From: JAMLGJ01 sp047972145
GTDB taxonomy: Bacteria > Actinomycetota > Acidimicrobiia > Acidimicrobiales > Microtrichaceae
Assembly: GCA_047972145.1 (NCBI GenBank)
Contig: JBKEAI010000131.1
Coordinates: 1 to 7,168, forward strand
Length of the DNA: 7,168 nucleotides
Direction of reading: 5' to 3'
The notes under the pieces are model-generated. The model searched no databases and was not told the DNA's origin. It saw only the letters and a program-made list of their open reading frames with translations. Positions 1 to 5,597 of the stretch are shown here, piece after piece (the stretch's first letter is position 1; every line of letters begins with the position of its first letter). The translations under genes were made by a program, and so were the position numbers.

Positions 1-215
1 TACCCGAGCGACCAGGCGAGGAACTCGCACCCGAACTCGCCGAACGACTCGCTGCTGACGATCAGCTCGCGGAGGCCTTCGAGAACCTCACCCCCGGGCG
101 CCAGCGCGAGTACAACCTCCAGATCTCGGGAGCGAAGCAATCGGGCACCCGGGAACGCCTTATCGACAAAGTCGTCCCCCAGATCCTCGCCGGCAAGGGC
201 CTCCGCGACCGCTAG
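1..215 (+). CDS. YdeI/OmdA-family protein, C-terminal end (5' partial)
   Basis: The reading frame is open from the window edge (first full codon at 3) to TAG at 213-215, giving 70 residues. The end carries the conserved C-terminal signature of the YdeI/OmpD-associated (OmdA) family: an AFENLTPGRQREYNLQISGA block, then KQSGTRERLIDK and the terminal PQILAGKGLRDR. Family members are cytoplasmic proteins of roughly 190-200 residues with an N-terminal DUF1801-like domain and this short C-terminal helical tail. They have been linked to bacteriocin or peptide protection in Gram-negatives, but the biochemical role is not established. The tail looks intact and in frame, so this is probably a functional gene that starts left of the window. 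A fragment of the N-terminal domain of the same family lies at about 2493-2732. Family assignment is confident; function is unknown. Confidence 0.85.
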   Translation, partial: PERPGEELAPELAERLAADDQLAEAFENLTPGRQREYNLQISGAKQSGTRERLIDKVVPQILAGKGLRDR

Positions 216-342
216 CCCGGCGCCACAACTCTGCACAACAACCAGGTCGCAATCGATCTCACCTCAGCGGCGTAACCAACAGTCGGAGAATGACAACATT
301 CACTAGCCGACACCCGGCGTGCGGTTCTGGTAGTACGAGGTC

Positions 343-1224
343 GTGGCGGTCAAGATCCTGGCGCTCAGACGCCCCGATACCTGCTCGGTGTGCGGAACCG
401 GCCTCGAAGCAGGTACTCGCGCCCAGTGGGACCCAACCGCACGAGCAGTGACGTGTCTCCCTTGTGTCGAGGGCACTCCCGGGGAACCAGGCCGGGAACC
501 GGGCGCCCCTCCTGGCCCCTCCGTCTCCGAGACTCCCGAGCAACACGAGGAGGTTCCTACGCTGGACCTCGGAGTCGCAGGAGCGTCCGCACGCAGGGAG
601 TATGACCGCCGCCATGCAAAGCGTGAGCAGAAGCTCGAAGAGACTTGGGGTACCGGGCGCATAGGCAAGGTCGCCAAGTTCCTTTCCGATGACCCACAGA
701 CTACGAAGGCATGGGCACAAGGTGCACGAGGTGAGGAACGACTCGCCAAGGTCCTTCAGGACAGCTTGGGTGAGTCGGCAGTTCTACTTCATGACCGCAA
801 GGTGCCAGGAACCAAAGGCAACATCGACCATCTCGTTGTGGCGTCGTCGGGTGTATGGATCGTCGATGCCAAGCGATACAAGGGCAAGGTCGAAAGGCGT
901 GATGTGGGTGGGTTCTTCAAGACCGACCTTCGCCTGTACGTGGGCGGGCGCGACCGAACCAAGGCCGTCACCGGTCTGGAATGGCAACGTGACGCAGTCG
1001 CAAACGCCCTAGGTGAGATCGAGGTACCGCTGCATTGCGTACTCAGCTTCGTGGACGCCGAATGGCCGCTCATCTTCGCGCGACCGTTTCAGCTCGAAGG
1101 GGTGTGGGTCTGCTGGCCGAAGAAGCTCGCTGAACTGATCAACGACGGGAACGGTCTCGACACAAACACACTCAGCCAAGTGGCACACCAACTCTCCGAG
1201 CGCTTGCCGGCTATGCCCAAGTAG
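343..1224 (+). CDS. NERD-domain (nuclease-related) protein with N-terminal zinc-ribbon-like motif
   Basis: This 293-residue protein starts with GTG at 343. Residues 14-41 hold two CxxC pairs (C14/C17 and C38/C41), a zinc-ribbon-like arrangement. A Pro/Gly-rich linker (44-65) and a charged segment (82-105) follow. Residues about 126-225 match the NERD domain: GARGEERLAKVL with E131, then GNIDHLVVASSGVWIVDAKR, with D162, D175 and K177 in the places of the nuclease-like Asp and D-x-K residues, then YKGKVERRD. NERD is predicted from its fold to be related to restriction-type endonucleases and to act on DNA; substrate and partners are unknown. The protein is soluble, with no signal peptide or membrane segment. 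The start is chosen because the next in-frame GTG (codon 16) would remove C14. The GAGG at 337-340 is only 2 nt from the start, so ribosome binding is atypical. It stands alone, convergent with the next gene and 37 nt from it. Confidence 0.85.
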   Translation: MAVKILALRRPDTCSVCGTGLEAGTRAQWDPTARAVTCLPCVEGTPGEPGREPGAPPGPSVSETPEQHEEVPTLDLGVAGASARREYDRRHAKREQKLEETWGTGRIGKVAKFLSDDPQTTKAWAQGARGEERLAKVLQDSLGESAVLLHDRKVPGTKGNIDHLVVASSGVWIVDAKRYKGKVERRDVGGFFKTDLRLYVGGRDRTKAVTGLEWQRDAVANALGEIEVPLHCVLSFVDAEWPLIFARPFQLEGVWVCWPKKLAELINDGNGLDTNTLSQVAHQLSERLPAMPK

Positions 1225-1261
1225 CTGGTTCGAAAACGGGCTGGTCGACGCACTGGCGTGA

Positions 1262-1741
1262 TCAGCCCATGGCGGTGGCGGCCTTGAACTCGGTGCGACC
1301 GCGCGCGAGGTCTGTGTCGGTGAGCTTCCACACCGGCAGGTCGAGCCCGTAGCTGATGAAGTCCCCGATCGGCTCGATTCGCACCGCTGCCAGTTCGGTG
1401 TCTGCGGGCACCTTGATGCCCTTCCTCAGCGCTGTGGGCACCCCGGGAGCGTCGATCGGAAGAACCTCGGCCCGACCCTTGAAGGTCACCGTGGACGGGG
1501 GGATGAACGATGCCAGGATCGGCACCCGGGTCGGCACCGTGGCGGTTACCGACACCTCATGGTGCTTGCGCATGCATCGCACCTTGAAGTCGTGGCCCAC
1601 CGAACCCAGCCAGATCACCTGGCCGTCGAACTCGGGGACCACTCCGGCACAGCGTGGTCCGGTGGCGGACTCGAAGGCCACGACCATGAACGGTGATCGG
1701 TGGAGTGCCTTGTGGACGGACTTCTCGGGGATGATGCGCAT
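1262..1741 (-). CDS. PNPOx-like flavin split-barrel protein
   Basis: The 159-residue product resembles the pyridoxamine 5'-phosphate oxidase-like split-barrel family, small proteins that bind FMN, F420 or similar and often reduce or sequester small molecules. The visible hallmarks are an N-terminal strand with CAGVVPEFDGQVIWLGSVG (about residues 31-49) followed by HDFKVRCMRKHHEVSVTATV. That block is the usual cofactor-phosphate-binding 'K-x-R-x-x-R' stretch before the 'VSV' strand. The ATG at 1741 is chosen because AAGGA lies 7 nt upstream of it. An in-frame GTG further out (1807) sits inside the operator and upstream of the predicted -10, so it is unlikely. The gene is divergent from a TetR repressor gene and shares its dual-operator region, so it is probably the repressor's main target. 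The exact substrate and cofactor cannot be told from sequence. Confidence 0.75.
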   Translation of the reverse strand: MRIIPEKSVHKALHRSPFMVVAFESATGPRCAGVVPEFDGQVIWLGSVGHDFKVRCMRKHHEVSVTATVPTRVPILASFIPPSTVTFKGRAEVLPIDAPGVPTALRKGIKVPADTELAAVRIEPIGDFISYGLDLPVWKLTDTDLARGRTEFKAATAMG

Positions 1742-1772
1742 AGGTGTTCCTTCGGGTCTGGACTTCGGAATC

Positions 1773-1801
1773 GTCTTAGGTTCACTTCGATCATGTGACA
1801 A
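1773..1801 (-). promoter_or_regulatory. Predicted promoter of the split-barrel gene
   Basis: Read on the minus strand, a TTGTCA -35 box (1796-1801) is followed after 17 nt by TAAGAC (1773-1778) as a -10 box. Transcription would begin near 1766 and leave a short leader of about 25 nt with an AAGGA ribosome site before the ATG at 1741. The -35 box lies within the left palindromic operator, which fits repression by blocking RNA polymerase. The -10 match is only moderate. Confidence 0.5.
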
Positions 1802-1850
1802 TGTCACGCGGTCGTACCTCGACCGTATGACTTCGTGCGTGACATTGTCA
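1796..1850. promoter_or_regulatory. Twin palindromic operators between divergent flavoprotein and tetR genes
   Basis: Two 11-bp sites, TGACAATGTCA (1796-1806) and TGACATTGTCA (1840-1850), are each perfect palindromes around one central base. They are also inverted copies of one another over 14 bp (1796-1809 and 1837-1850). Their centres at 1801 and 1845 are 44 bp apart, about four helical turns, so both would lie on one face of the DNA. Each site covers the predicted -35 box (TTGTCA) of one divergent promoter. This is the usual layout for a TetR-family dimer controlling itself and its neighbour. A further 6-bp inverted repeat (CGGTCG at 1809-1814, CGACCG at 1820-1825) lies between them. Confidence 0.85.
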
Positions 1851-1875
1851 AGTAACTTCCGGTCGGCGCTATGCT
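1845..1875 (+). promoter_or_regulatory. Predicted leaderless promoter of the tetR gene
   Basis: TTGTCA (1845-1850) is followed after 19 nt by TATGCT (1870-1875), a TANNNT-type -10 box. The -10 ends 7 nt before the ATG at 1883, so transcription would begin at or next to that codon and give a leaderless mRNA, which is common in actinobacteria. No Shine-Dalgarno motif is seen before either ATG candidate (1871 or 1883). The -35 box is half of the right operator. The 19-nt spacer is longer than ideal. Confidence 0.5.
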
Positions 1876-1882
1876 CGCCGGT

Positions 1883-2500
1883 ATGACAGTCGAGGAACTG
1901 ACCGACACCCCTTCGACGTCGAACGTGCTACTCGATGCCTTCGAGGCCGAGGCATTGCGCGATGGGCTGGCCAACGTGGGGCTGCGCGCAGTCGCCCGCC
2001 GGGCTGGAATGTCCCACGCCGCCCCCGGCCACGTCTTCGGCTCACTCGCTGGGATGCAGCGCGCCGCGGCTGAGCGGGCGTGCATCCAACTGGGTGAAGC
2101 CGTCGAGGCTGCACGAGCCGGGATCGACGACCCGTTCGCAGCCCTGGCCGCCGAAGGCGAGGCAGTGCTGGACTGGGCATTCACCAAGCCCGTTCACTTC
2201 GACCTGCTGTTTCGAGCCGGAGAGCAACTCGACCCGAGCGTTTCCGAACTACGCGGTGTCGCCTATGGGTGCTTCCTGGGTTCGATCAGGCTGTGTTTTC
2301 CGGCCTCGACCGAACGCGAGATCGAGGACCTTGCACTGGAGATCTGGGCGACGTCCATCGGAATCGCCGGCATCGTGCTCGACGGTTCCAACCCTGTGGT
2401 GGACCGCAGCCAGGCCAGCCGAGTGATCCGACGCCAGATCGACCGCCTGGCCATCCTCACCGGCCAAGAGGACCTGGTTCGTCTATCGGAGAGTGAGTAG
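1883..2500 (+). CDS. TetR-family transcriptional repressor (WHG-type C-terminal domain)
   Basis: The product is about 205 residues, typical for TetR regulators. The N-terminal DNA-binding domain is clear: a first helix with LLDAFEAEALRDGLANVG, then the helix-turn-helix LRAVARRAGMSHAAPGHVFG and a following SLAGMQRAAAERA helix. The SHAAP-x-x-x-FG wording is that of TetR proteins carrying the WHG (TetR_C_33) ligand domain. The middle part (DPFAALAAEGEAVLDWAF, then KPVHFDLLF) fits that domain. The protein would bind the twin palindromes upstream as a dimer and repress both its own gene and the divergent flavoprotein gene until a small ligand releases it; the ligand is unknown. ATG 1883 is preferred over the in-frame ATG 1871 because TATGCT at 1870-1875 looks like the -10 box of a leaderless promoter. 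If that promoter is wrong, 1871 adds four residues. Confidence 0.9.
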   Translation: MTVEELTDTPSTSNVLLDAFEAEALRDGLANVGLRAVARRAGMSHAAPGHVFGSLAGMQRAAAERACIQLGEAVEAARAGIDDPFAALAAEGEAVLDWAFTKPVHFDLLFRAGEQLDPSVSELRGVAYGCFLGSIRLCFPASTEREIEDLALEIWATSIGIAGIVLDGSNPVVDRSQASRVIRRQIDRLAILTGQEDLVRLSESE

Positions 2501-2732
2501 TGGAGCACTATCACCCTGCTACTGCCACGACGATGCCAACATCGCTCTGCTCCAGGAGTTCTCCGAGCACCTCGCACTCATGTTCTTCAAAGGCGTTCTC
2601 CTCGATGACCCCCGAGGTGTGCTCGACGCACAGGGACCCAACACCCACGGTCCGAAGCGGATGAAGTTCGCCTCGGTCGCGGACGTCGATGCCCAAGCTG
2701 AGCGCCAGGTCCGAGATCTGCTGAAGGCGTTC
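2493..2732 (+). pseudogene. Remnant of a second YdeI-family gene (N-terminal-domain part)
   Basis: The plus-strand frame reads SPCYCHDDANIALLQEF, then LALMFFKGVLLDDPRGVL, AQGPNTHGPKRMKFASVADV and RQVRDLLKAF. This follows the order and spacing of the N-terminal (DUF1801-like) domain of YdeI-family proteins, including the 'MFFKG' and 'DP-x-G-x-L' blocks. The usual first 40 or so residues are missing: similarity begins within about 20 nt of the tetR stop at 2500, and only the overlapping GTG at 2493 could start it. Similarity stops after LLKAF near 2732, and none of the three frames beyond resumes the family's C-terminal part. The frame runs on to 2996 only across the opposite-strand lipase gene. 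It therefore looks like an internal gene fragment, decayed at both ends. A short expressed protein is possible but less likely. Confidence 0.7.
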
Positions 2733-2821
2733 CCCCGAACCCCTTCAAGCTCTGCAGTCGTGTCTACCCAGCAGCTGGTTCTGGGCGTGGGCTACCAGTG
2801 GACCTCTGCTGCCACCCTCGC

Positions 2822-3805
2822 TCAGTGTGGGATCGGGTCGGGTTGGGCGAAGAGCGTTCCCCACACTGGCAAGGCCAGGTCGCATGGTGGATCTGTCGCA
2901 TGCGCCGGGTCGAGCGCGTTGAGCACCACGACCATCGCGCGACGCTCGTACGCTATCGAGGCGTGGTCGGAGCCGTCTGCCGGGCAGCCCTCCTGAACGA
3001 CCACGTCGATGGCTCCAGGTTCGTCGATGACACCCGACGTGTACGGAACCACGAACTCGTCGTTGCGGGTCACAACGCTGACGTATTTCACCCCCGGCGT
3101 CGCCACCCCGTCCCGGTTGAGTTCCTCGAGAAACGGCGATCCCCACAGCACCTGGAGGCATGCACCACACATGGAGGTATAGGCGGCTCGGAGCCAGTCG
3201 CCCATCCCGAAAGGGAGTTCCATGAGCGCCGGAAGGAACTGGTCCGCTCCGACCAGTCGTGTTCCGCGGAACATCGACGCCAGAGCGACGAACGTGCCGA
3301 CCTTCCCAGCGCCTCCGAGACGCTTCAGGTAGTACTGGGGCATCAGCGTCCCTTCGGAGTGCCCGACGAGGTCCACCTCAGACGAACCGGTCAGAGCGAG
3401 GACGTCGTCGACGAAGTCTGCGAGCTCTCGGGCACCCTGGCCGATCGGAGCGAGCCCTCCCACCGTCGGATCTCCCAGGGAACCCCATGTCAGGGAGAAC
3501 ACGCAGTAACCCTCGTTCGCCAACAGCGGTGACAGCGTCTGGAAGAACGACCGGTTGATGAGTGCTCCGTGAACCAGCACGACCGGCCGGGGATGGAAGG
3601 CGGAGGGACGACAAGTTGGATCGTCAGCACCTGGTGGTGACTCGCCGGCACGCAGCGGCCCAAGAGCACCCACCAGTGGCTCGGCTGTGTAGTCGACTGG
3701 ATATTGGCCACTTGCCTCGTTGGGCGGTGTTGCCGTGCAACCAACGAGGATGGCGACCGCGAGCAACACCACCCCAGCCCGAACCACCGCGGTACATCTC
3801 GGCAT
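2822..3805 (-). CDS. Secreted lipoprotein lipase/esterase (lipase class 2-like alpha/beta hydrolase)
   Basis: The 327-residue protein opens with Arg9 and a hydrophobic core ending in the lipobox LVGC, with Cys23 as the predicted lipidated residue. It should therefore be exported and anchored to the outer face of the membrane. The mature part is an alpha/beta hydrolase. VVLVHGALINRSFF (75-88) is the oxyanion-hole strand and VDLVGHSEG (144-152) the nucleophile elbow with Ser150, followed by MPQYYLKRLGGAGKV as in triacylglycerol lipases of the class 2/LipA type. TRND (Asp249) and DHASI (His281) complete the likely triad. Several cysteines (C65, C101, C213, C216, C274, C308) suit a disulfide-bonded exported enzyme. 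The elbow has Glu after Ser where many relatives have Gln. AGGA lies 5 nt before the ATG. It stands alone, with its own AT-richer upstream gap (3806-3959). Lipid or ester substrate is not determined. Confidence 0.85.
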   Translation of the reverse strand: MPRCTAVVRAGVVLLAVAILVGCTATPPNEASGQYPVDYTAEPLVGALGPLRAGESPPGADDPTCRPSAFHPRPVVLVHGALINRSFFQTLSPLLANEGYCVFSLTWGSLGDPTVGGLAPIGQGARELADFVDDVLALTGSSEVDLVGHSEGTLMPQYYLKRLGGAGKVGTFVALASMFRGTRLVGADQFLPALMELPFGMGDWLRAAYTSMCGACLQVLWGSPFLEELNRDGVATPGVKYVSVVTRNDEFVVPYTSGVIDEPGAIDVVVQEGCPADGSDHASIAYERRAMVVVLNALDPAHATDPPCDLALPVWGTLFAQPDPIPH

Positions 3806-3959
3806 GTTCCTGTCCCCCTGCTGTCCAACCCTTCGAGCTGCCTACGTCGTGGTCGGCAGGCAGTCCCCGACGCATCGAGCACCTTGTTCCATGCGTGCTC
3901 AACACCTATAGAGAATCTACCCATAGTAGTCGAGCCCTCGATAATCGATTGCTAGACTC
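3806..3959 (-). other. Intergenic gap upstream of the lipase gene
   Basis: This 154-nt stretch separates the lipase gene from the mazF stop, both on the minus strand. The half nearer mazF (about 3900-3960) is distinctly AT-richer than the surroundings and is the likely site of the lipase promoter, but no convincing -35/-10 pair was found. A 12-bp palindrome (TCGAGCCCTCGA region, 3930-3941) has only a 2-nt centre and is not a terminator. AATCGATT (3944-3951) is also self-complementary. Confidence 0.4.
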
Positions 3960-4244
3960 TTACACTTCGATCAGGACCCCTGGTAGGTGACCCACCCGGT
4001 CGGACAACCAGGACCGATCGACGAGCTCCAACCCCAACGGAATGCCAACCGAGGCCCTTGGGAGCCCGGTGACCTCGGTCTTGAGCAGCACGTTGCCGGC
4101 AAGCCCGGCCCGCTCGACATTCGAGGTGAGAGGCACGACATGGGTCTGCCAGAGATCGACCCCGAGAACACCCGCCGATGACACGACCACGCAGGGACGC
4201 CTCTTGTCCAGTTCGACCCAATACACCCCGCCGCGGGTCACCAT
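3960..4244 (-). CDS. mazF: MazF-like endoribonuclease toxin
   Basis: The 94-residue product fits the MazF/PemK toxin family, ribonucleases that cleave single-stranded RNA at short motifs. The start MVTRGGVYWVELDKRRPCVV matches the family's 'RG-x-x-W-x-V-x-L-D ... RP-x-V-V-V-S' opening. Arg16 and Thr40 (in VVPLTSN) sit where MazF catalytic residues are expected. RAGLAGNVLL and the end block LELVDRSWLSDRVGHLP match the later strands and the final helix. The loop between the first two strands is short (LDKRRP) compared with classic MazF. ATG at 4244 overlaps the upstream antitoxin stop by 7 nt (4238-4244), so the two genes are translationally coupled, antitoxin first. The start is further supported because the family's first strand begins right there. 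The toxin looks full-length and active. Confidence 0.85.
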   Translation of the reverse strand: MVTRGGVYWVELDKRRPCVVVSSAGVLGVDLWQTHVVPLTSNVERAGLAGNVLLKTEVTGLPRASVGIPLGLELVDRSWLSDRVGHLPGVLIEV

Positions 4245-4468
4245 GGAGCGGACCGTTCCATCCACTCCCCGATCTCCCGTGCACCTTCCCGCCCGGGTCG
4301 CCGGCTTCCTGCCAAGGCTGCATCTGCCAGCAGCTGGTCTGACAGCGACATGGCACCGACCGCACCGTGACGCCTCAGCTGGTCCGTTACCCACTTGGAA
4401 AACGACATGTCGAGGCTCTCGATGATCGGCACCACATCGTCGGGCACACTGATCGTCTTGTTCGGCAT
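4238..4468 (-). CDS. mazE: MazE-like ribbon-helix-helix antitoxin
   Basis: This 76-residue protein lies just before the toxin gene and overlaps it by 7 nt. The opening MPNKTISVPDDVVPIIESL is a ribbon followed by a helix. FSKWVTDQLRRHG forms the second helix of a ribbon-helix-helix DNA-binding domain. The tail (about residues 40-76) is charged, rich in Ala and Arg, and ends in IGEWMERSAPW, which would be the toxin-wrapping segment. It would neutralise the MazF-like toxin and, as a dimer on DNA, repress the operon. The ATG at 4468 lies inside a 27-bp inverted repeat, the likely operator. No strong Shine-Dalgarno motif is seen upstream. Sequence similarity to any one named antitoxin is weak, so the call rests on fold pattern and position. 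Confidence 0.8.
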   Translation of the reverse strand: MPNKTISVPDDVVPIIESLDMSFSKWVTDQLRRHGAVGAMSLSDQLLADAALAGSRRPGREGAREIGEWMERSAPW

Positions 4469-4490
4469 GTACGAATTGTCCGTACATGCC
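4464..4490. promoter_or_regulatory. Inverted-repeat operator overlapping the mazE start codon
   Basis: GGCATGTACG (4464-4473) and CGTACATGCC (4481-4490) are perfect 10-nt inverted copies separated by 7 nt (AATTGTC). On the minus strand, TATCTT at 4492-4497 is a good -10 candidate, placing the transcription start near 4485, within the repeat. The mazE ATG (4466-4468) is part of the left arm. A bound antitoxin or toxin-antitoxin complex would block initiation. If transcribed, the repeat could also fold and mask the start codon. No convincing -35 box was found. Confidence 0.7.
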
Positions 4491-4499
4491 CAAGATAGG

Positions 4500-4700
4500 G
4501 ACTACCGGCACCGCCTCGTCGACCTGAACTTCGAGCTGATGGCTGTTGAGAGCGAGGAAGAAGGTGAGAGGCTGCCAAAGGATCCGCTTGTTGGCGTCGG
4601 GCAGCGGGTGATTGCGAGTGATGCGCACGACGAGGACATCAGCCTTCTCGGTCAACGACGGTAAGACATCCTCGTCGCCGAACTGCGACCCGTGCCGTGC
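4500..4700 (-). pseudogene. Doc/Fic-family toxin remnant
   Basis: On the minus strand the frame after a TGA at 4701-4703 reads FGDEDVLPSLTEKADVLVV, then RNHPLPDANKR (HPLPDANKR at 4584-4610) and FFLALNSHQLEVQVDEAV. This follows the Doc (death-on-curing) toxin family, which phosphorylates elongation factor Tu: the 'FGGEDLYPSL-x-EKA' segment, the catalytic H-P-x-x-D-x-N-K-R loop, and the 'FLALNG-x-x-L-x-V ... DEAV' helix that follows. The first 50 or so residues of a normal Doc (about 125 residues) are missing upstream. The C-terminal tail is cut at about 4500, right where the mazE promoter and operator begin. The catalytic His and Asn-Lys-Arg remain, but without the rest of the fold activity is unlikely. 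No Phd-type antitoxin gene is recognisable nearby. The frame happens to continue into mazF, but the section between is the mazE region read in the wrong frame. Confidence 0.7.
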
Positions 4701-4758
4701 TCATGGGCAGTTGGACAAATCGGTCGCGACATGCGCTTGTCTGGTCCATGCTTGGTGT

Positions 4759-5556
4759 GTGCTCGCACAGCGACCTCCCGCGGACGTCGTGGTCCCGGCG
4801 CTGGTACTCGATGTTGCCGGCGGACGACCGCTGGAACCGGTGTGGATGAACGAGCTCGGAGGCCTGACGTTCCTGGAAGACACAGGTGAGCAGCACCGCT
4901 ACCTCAAGTGGAGCGCCAACACTGCAGGTCCGGACCTGGCCGAGGAGGCCGACCGCATGCGCTGGCTCAGCGCGTACTCATCAGCCCCTCAGGTTCTGGC
5001 GCTTCACACCGATGCCGAGGGATCCATCCTCGTCACCTTGGCCCTGCGTGGTGAAAACGCCGTATCACCCAGGTGGTCAACGAACCCCGCGGCCGCTGTA
5101 CCGACGATCGGTGCCGGGCTCCGAGCGCTCCATGACCGGGCACGGGCCGCGGAGTGCCCGTACTCGTGGTCCGTCGCCGATCAGATCACAAGCGCTGAGG
5201 CCAGAGTTTCCGCTGGGATCACAGGCCCATCGCAGTGGCATCCGGAGCACCTGGGTGTGACCACCGACCAAGCGTTGGACATCCTCAGGGACCCTCCCGA
5301 GATCGACCGTCTCGTCGTGTGCCACGGCGACGCATGCGCACCGAACACGATCATCGATGACGACGGCGGTTGGTCGGGGCACGTCGACCTCGGAGCTCTC
5401 GGTGTTGCCGACCGCTGGGCCGACCTCGCCATCGCCACTTGGAGTACCGAGTGGAACTACGGGCCCGGTTGGCAGGGGGCGCTCCTCGACGCCTATGGAA
5501 TCGCTCCCGACCACGATCGCATCGCCTACTACCGACTCCTATGGGACCTCAGCTGA
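4759..5556 (+). CDS. APH(3')-like aminoglycoside O-phosphotransferase
   Basis: The 265-residue product matches aminoglycoside 3'-phosphotransferases in length and motif order. These cytoplasmic kinases use a nucleotide triphosphate to phosphorylate kanamycin/neomycin-type drugs. LEPVWMNELGGLTF and RYLKW (Lys50) form the N-lobe with the nucleotide-binding lysine. The C-lobe carries VCHGDACAPNTIID (Asp191 as catalytic base, Asn196 as metal ligand) and GHVDLGALGVADRWADLA with Asp210 as the second metal ligand. The end, NYGPGWQGALLDAYG then YYRLLWDLS, is typical of the family. GTG 4759 is proposed as the start because family similarity begins at about there. An in-frame ATG at 4612 would add 49 residues of unrelated sequence overlapping the Doc remnant. 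No clear ribosome site is seen, so the start is uncertain. The true substrate range is not proven: related actinobacterial proteins may be intrinsic, or may act on other sugar-like substrates. Confidence 0.88.
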   Translation: MLAQRPPADVVVPALVLDVAGGRPLEPVWMNELGGLTFLEDTGEQHRYLKWSANTAGPDLAEEADRMRWLSAYSSAPQVLALHTDAEGSILVTLALRGENAVSPRWSTNPAAAVPTIGAGLRALHDRARAAECPYSWSVADQITSAEARVSAGITGPSQWHPEHLGVTTDQALDILRDPPEIDRLVVCHGDACAPNTIIDDDGGWSGHVDLGALGVADRWADLAIATWSTEWNYGPGWQGALLDAYGIAPDHDRIAYYRLLWDLS

Positions 5557-5597
5557 CACGAGAACTTCGGGAAGGTCCTCCACCCACACCTTCAGCT

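Noticed and set aside
288..301. A 5-bp inverted repeat (GAATG-ACAA-CATTC) upstream of the NERD gene
   Set aside because: The arms are too short to call an operator or terminator without conservation evidence.
1742..1807. A longer start (GTG 1807) for the split-barrel protein
   Set aside because: It would start inside the left operator and upstream of the predicted -10. The ATG at 1741 has a well-placed AAGGA.
1356..1886. A 176-residue plus-strand frame across the split-barrel gene and operator region
   Set aside because: It is antisense to a recognised gene and runs through the operators and promoters.
2798..3532. A 244-residue plus-strand frame
   Set aside because: It lies antisense to the well-supported lipase gene. 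Its product is His/Arg-rich with no family features, a typical high-GC shadow.
3930..3941. A palindrome (TCGAG-CC-CTCGA) after mazF as a terminator
   Set aside because: The 2-nt centre leaves no usable hairpin loop, and no T-run follows in the mazF direction.
3960..4655. A continuous minus-strand frame that would join a Doc fragment to MazF as one 231-residue fusion
   Set aside because: The middle section is the mazE region read in another frame, has no family similarity, and mazF has its own overlapped ATG. The shared frame is coincidental.
4612..4758. An N-terminal extension of the aminoglycoside kinase from ATG 4612
   Set aside because: The extra 49 residues are Cys/Ser/Arg-rich, unrelated to the family, and antisense to the Doc remnant.
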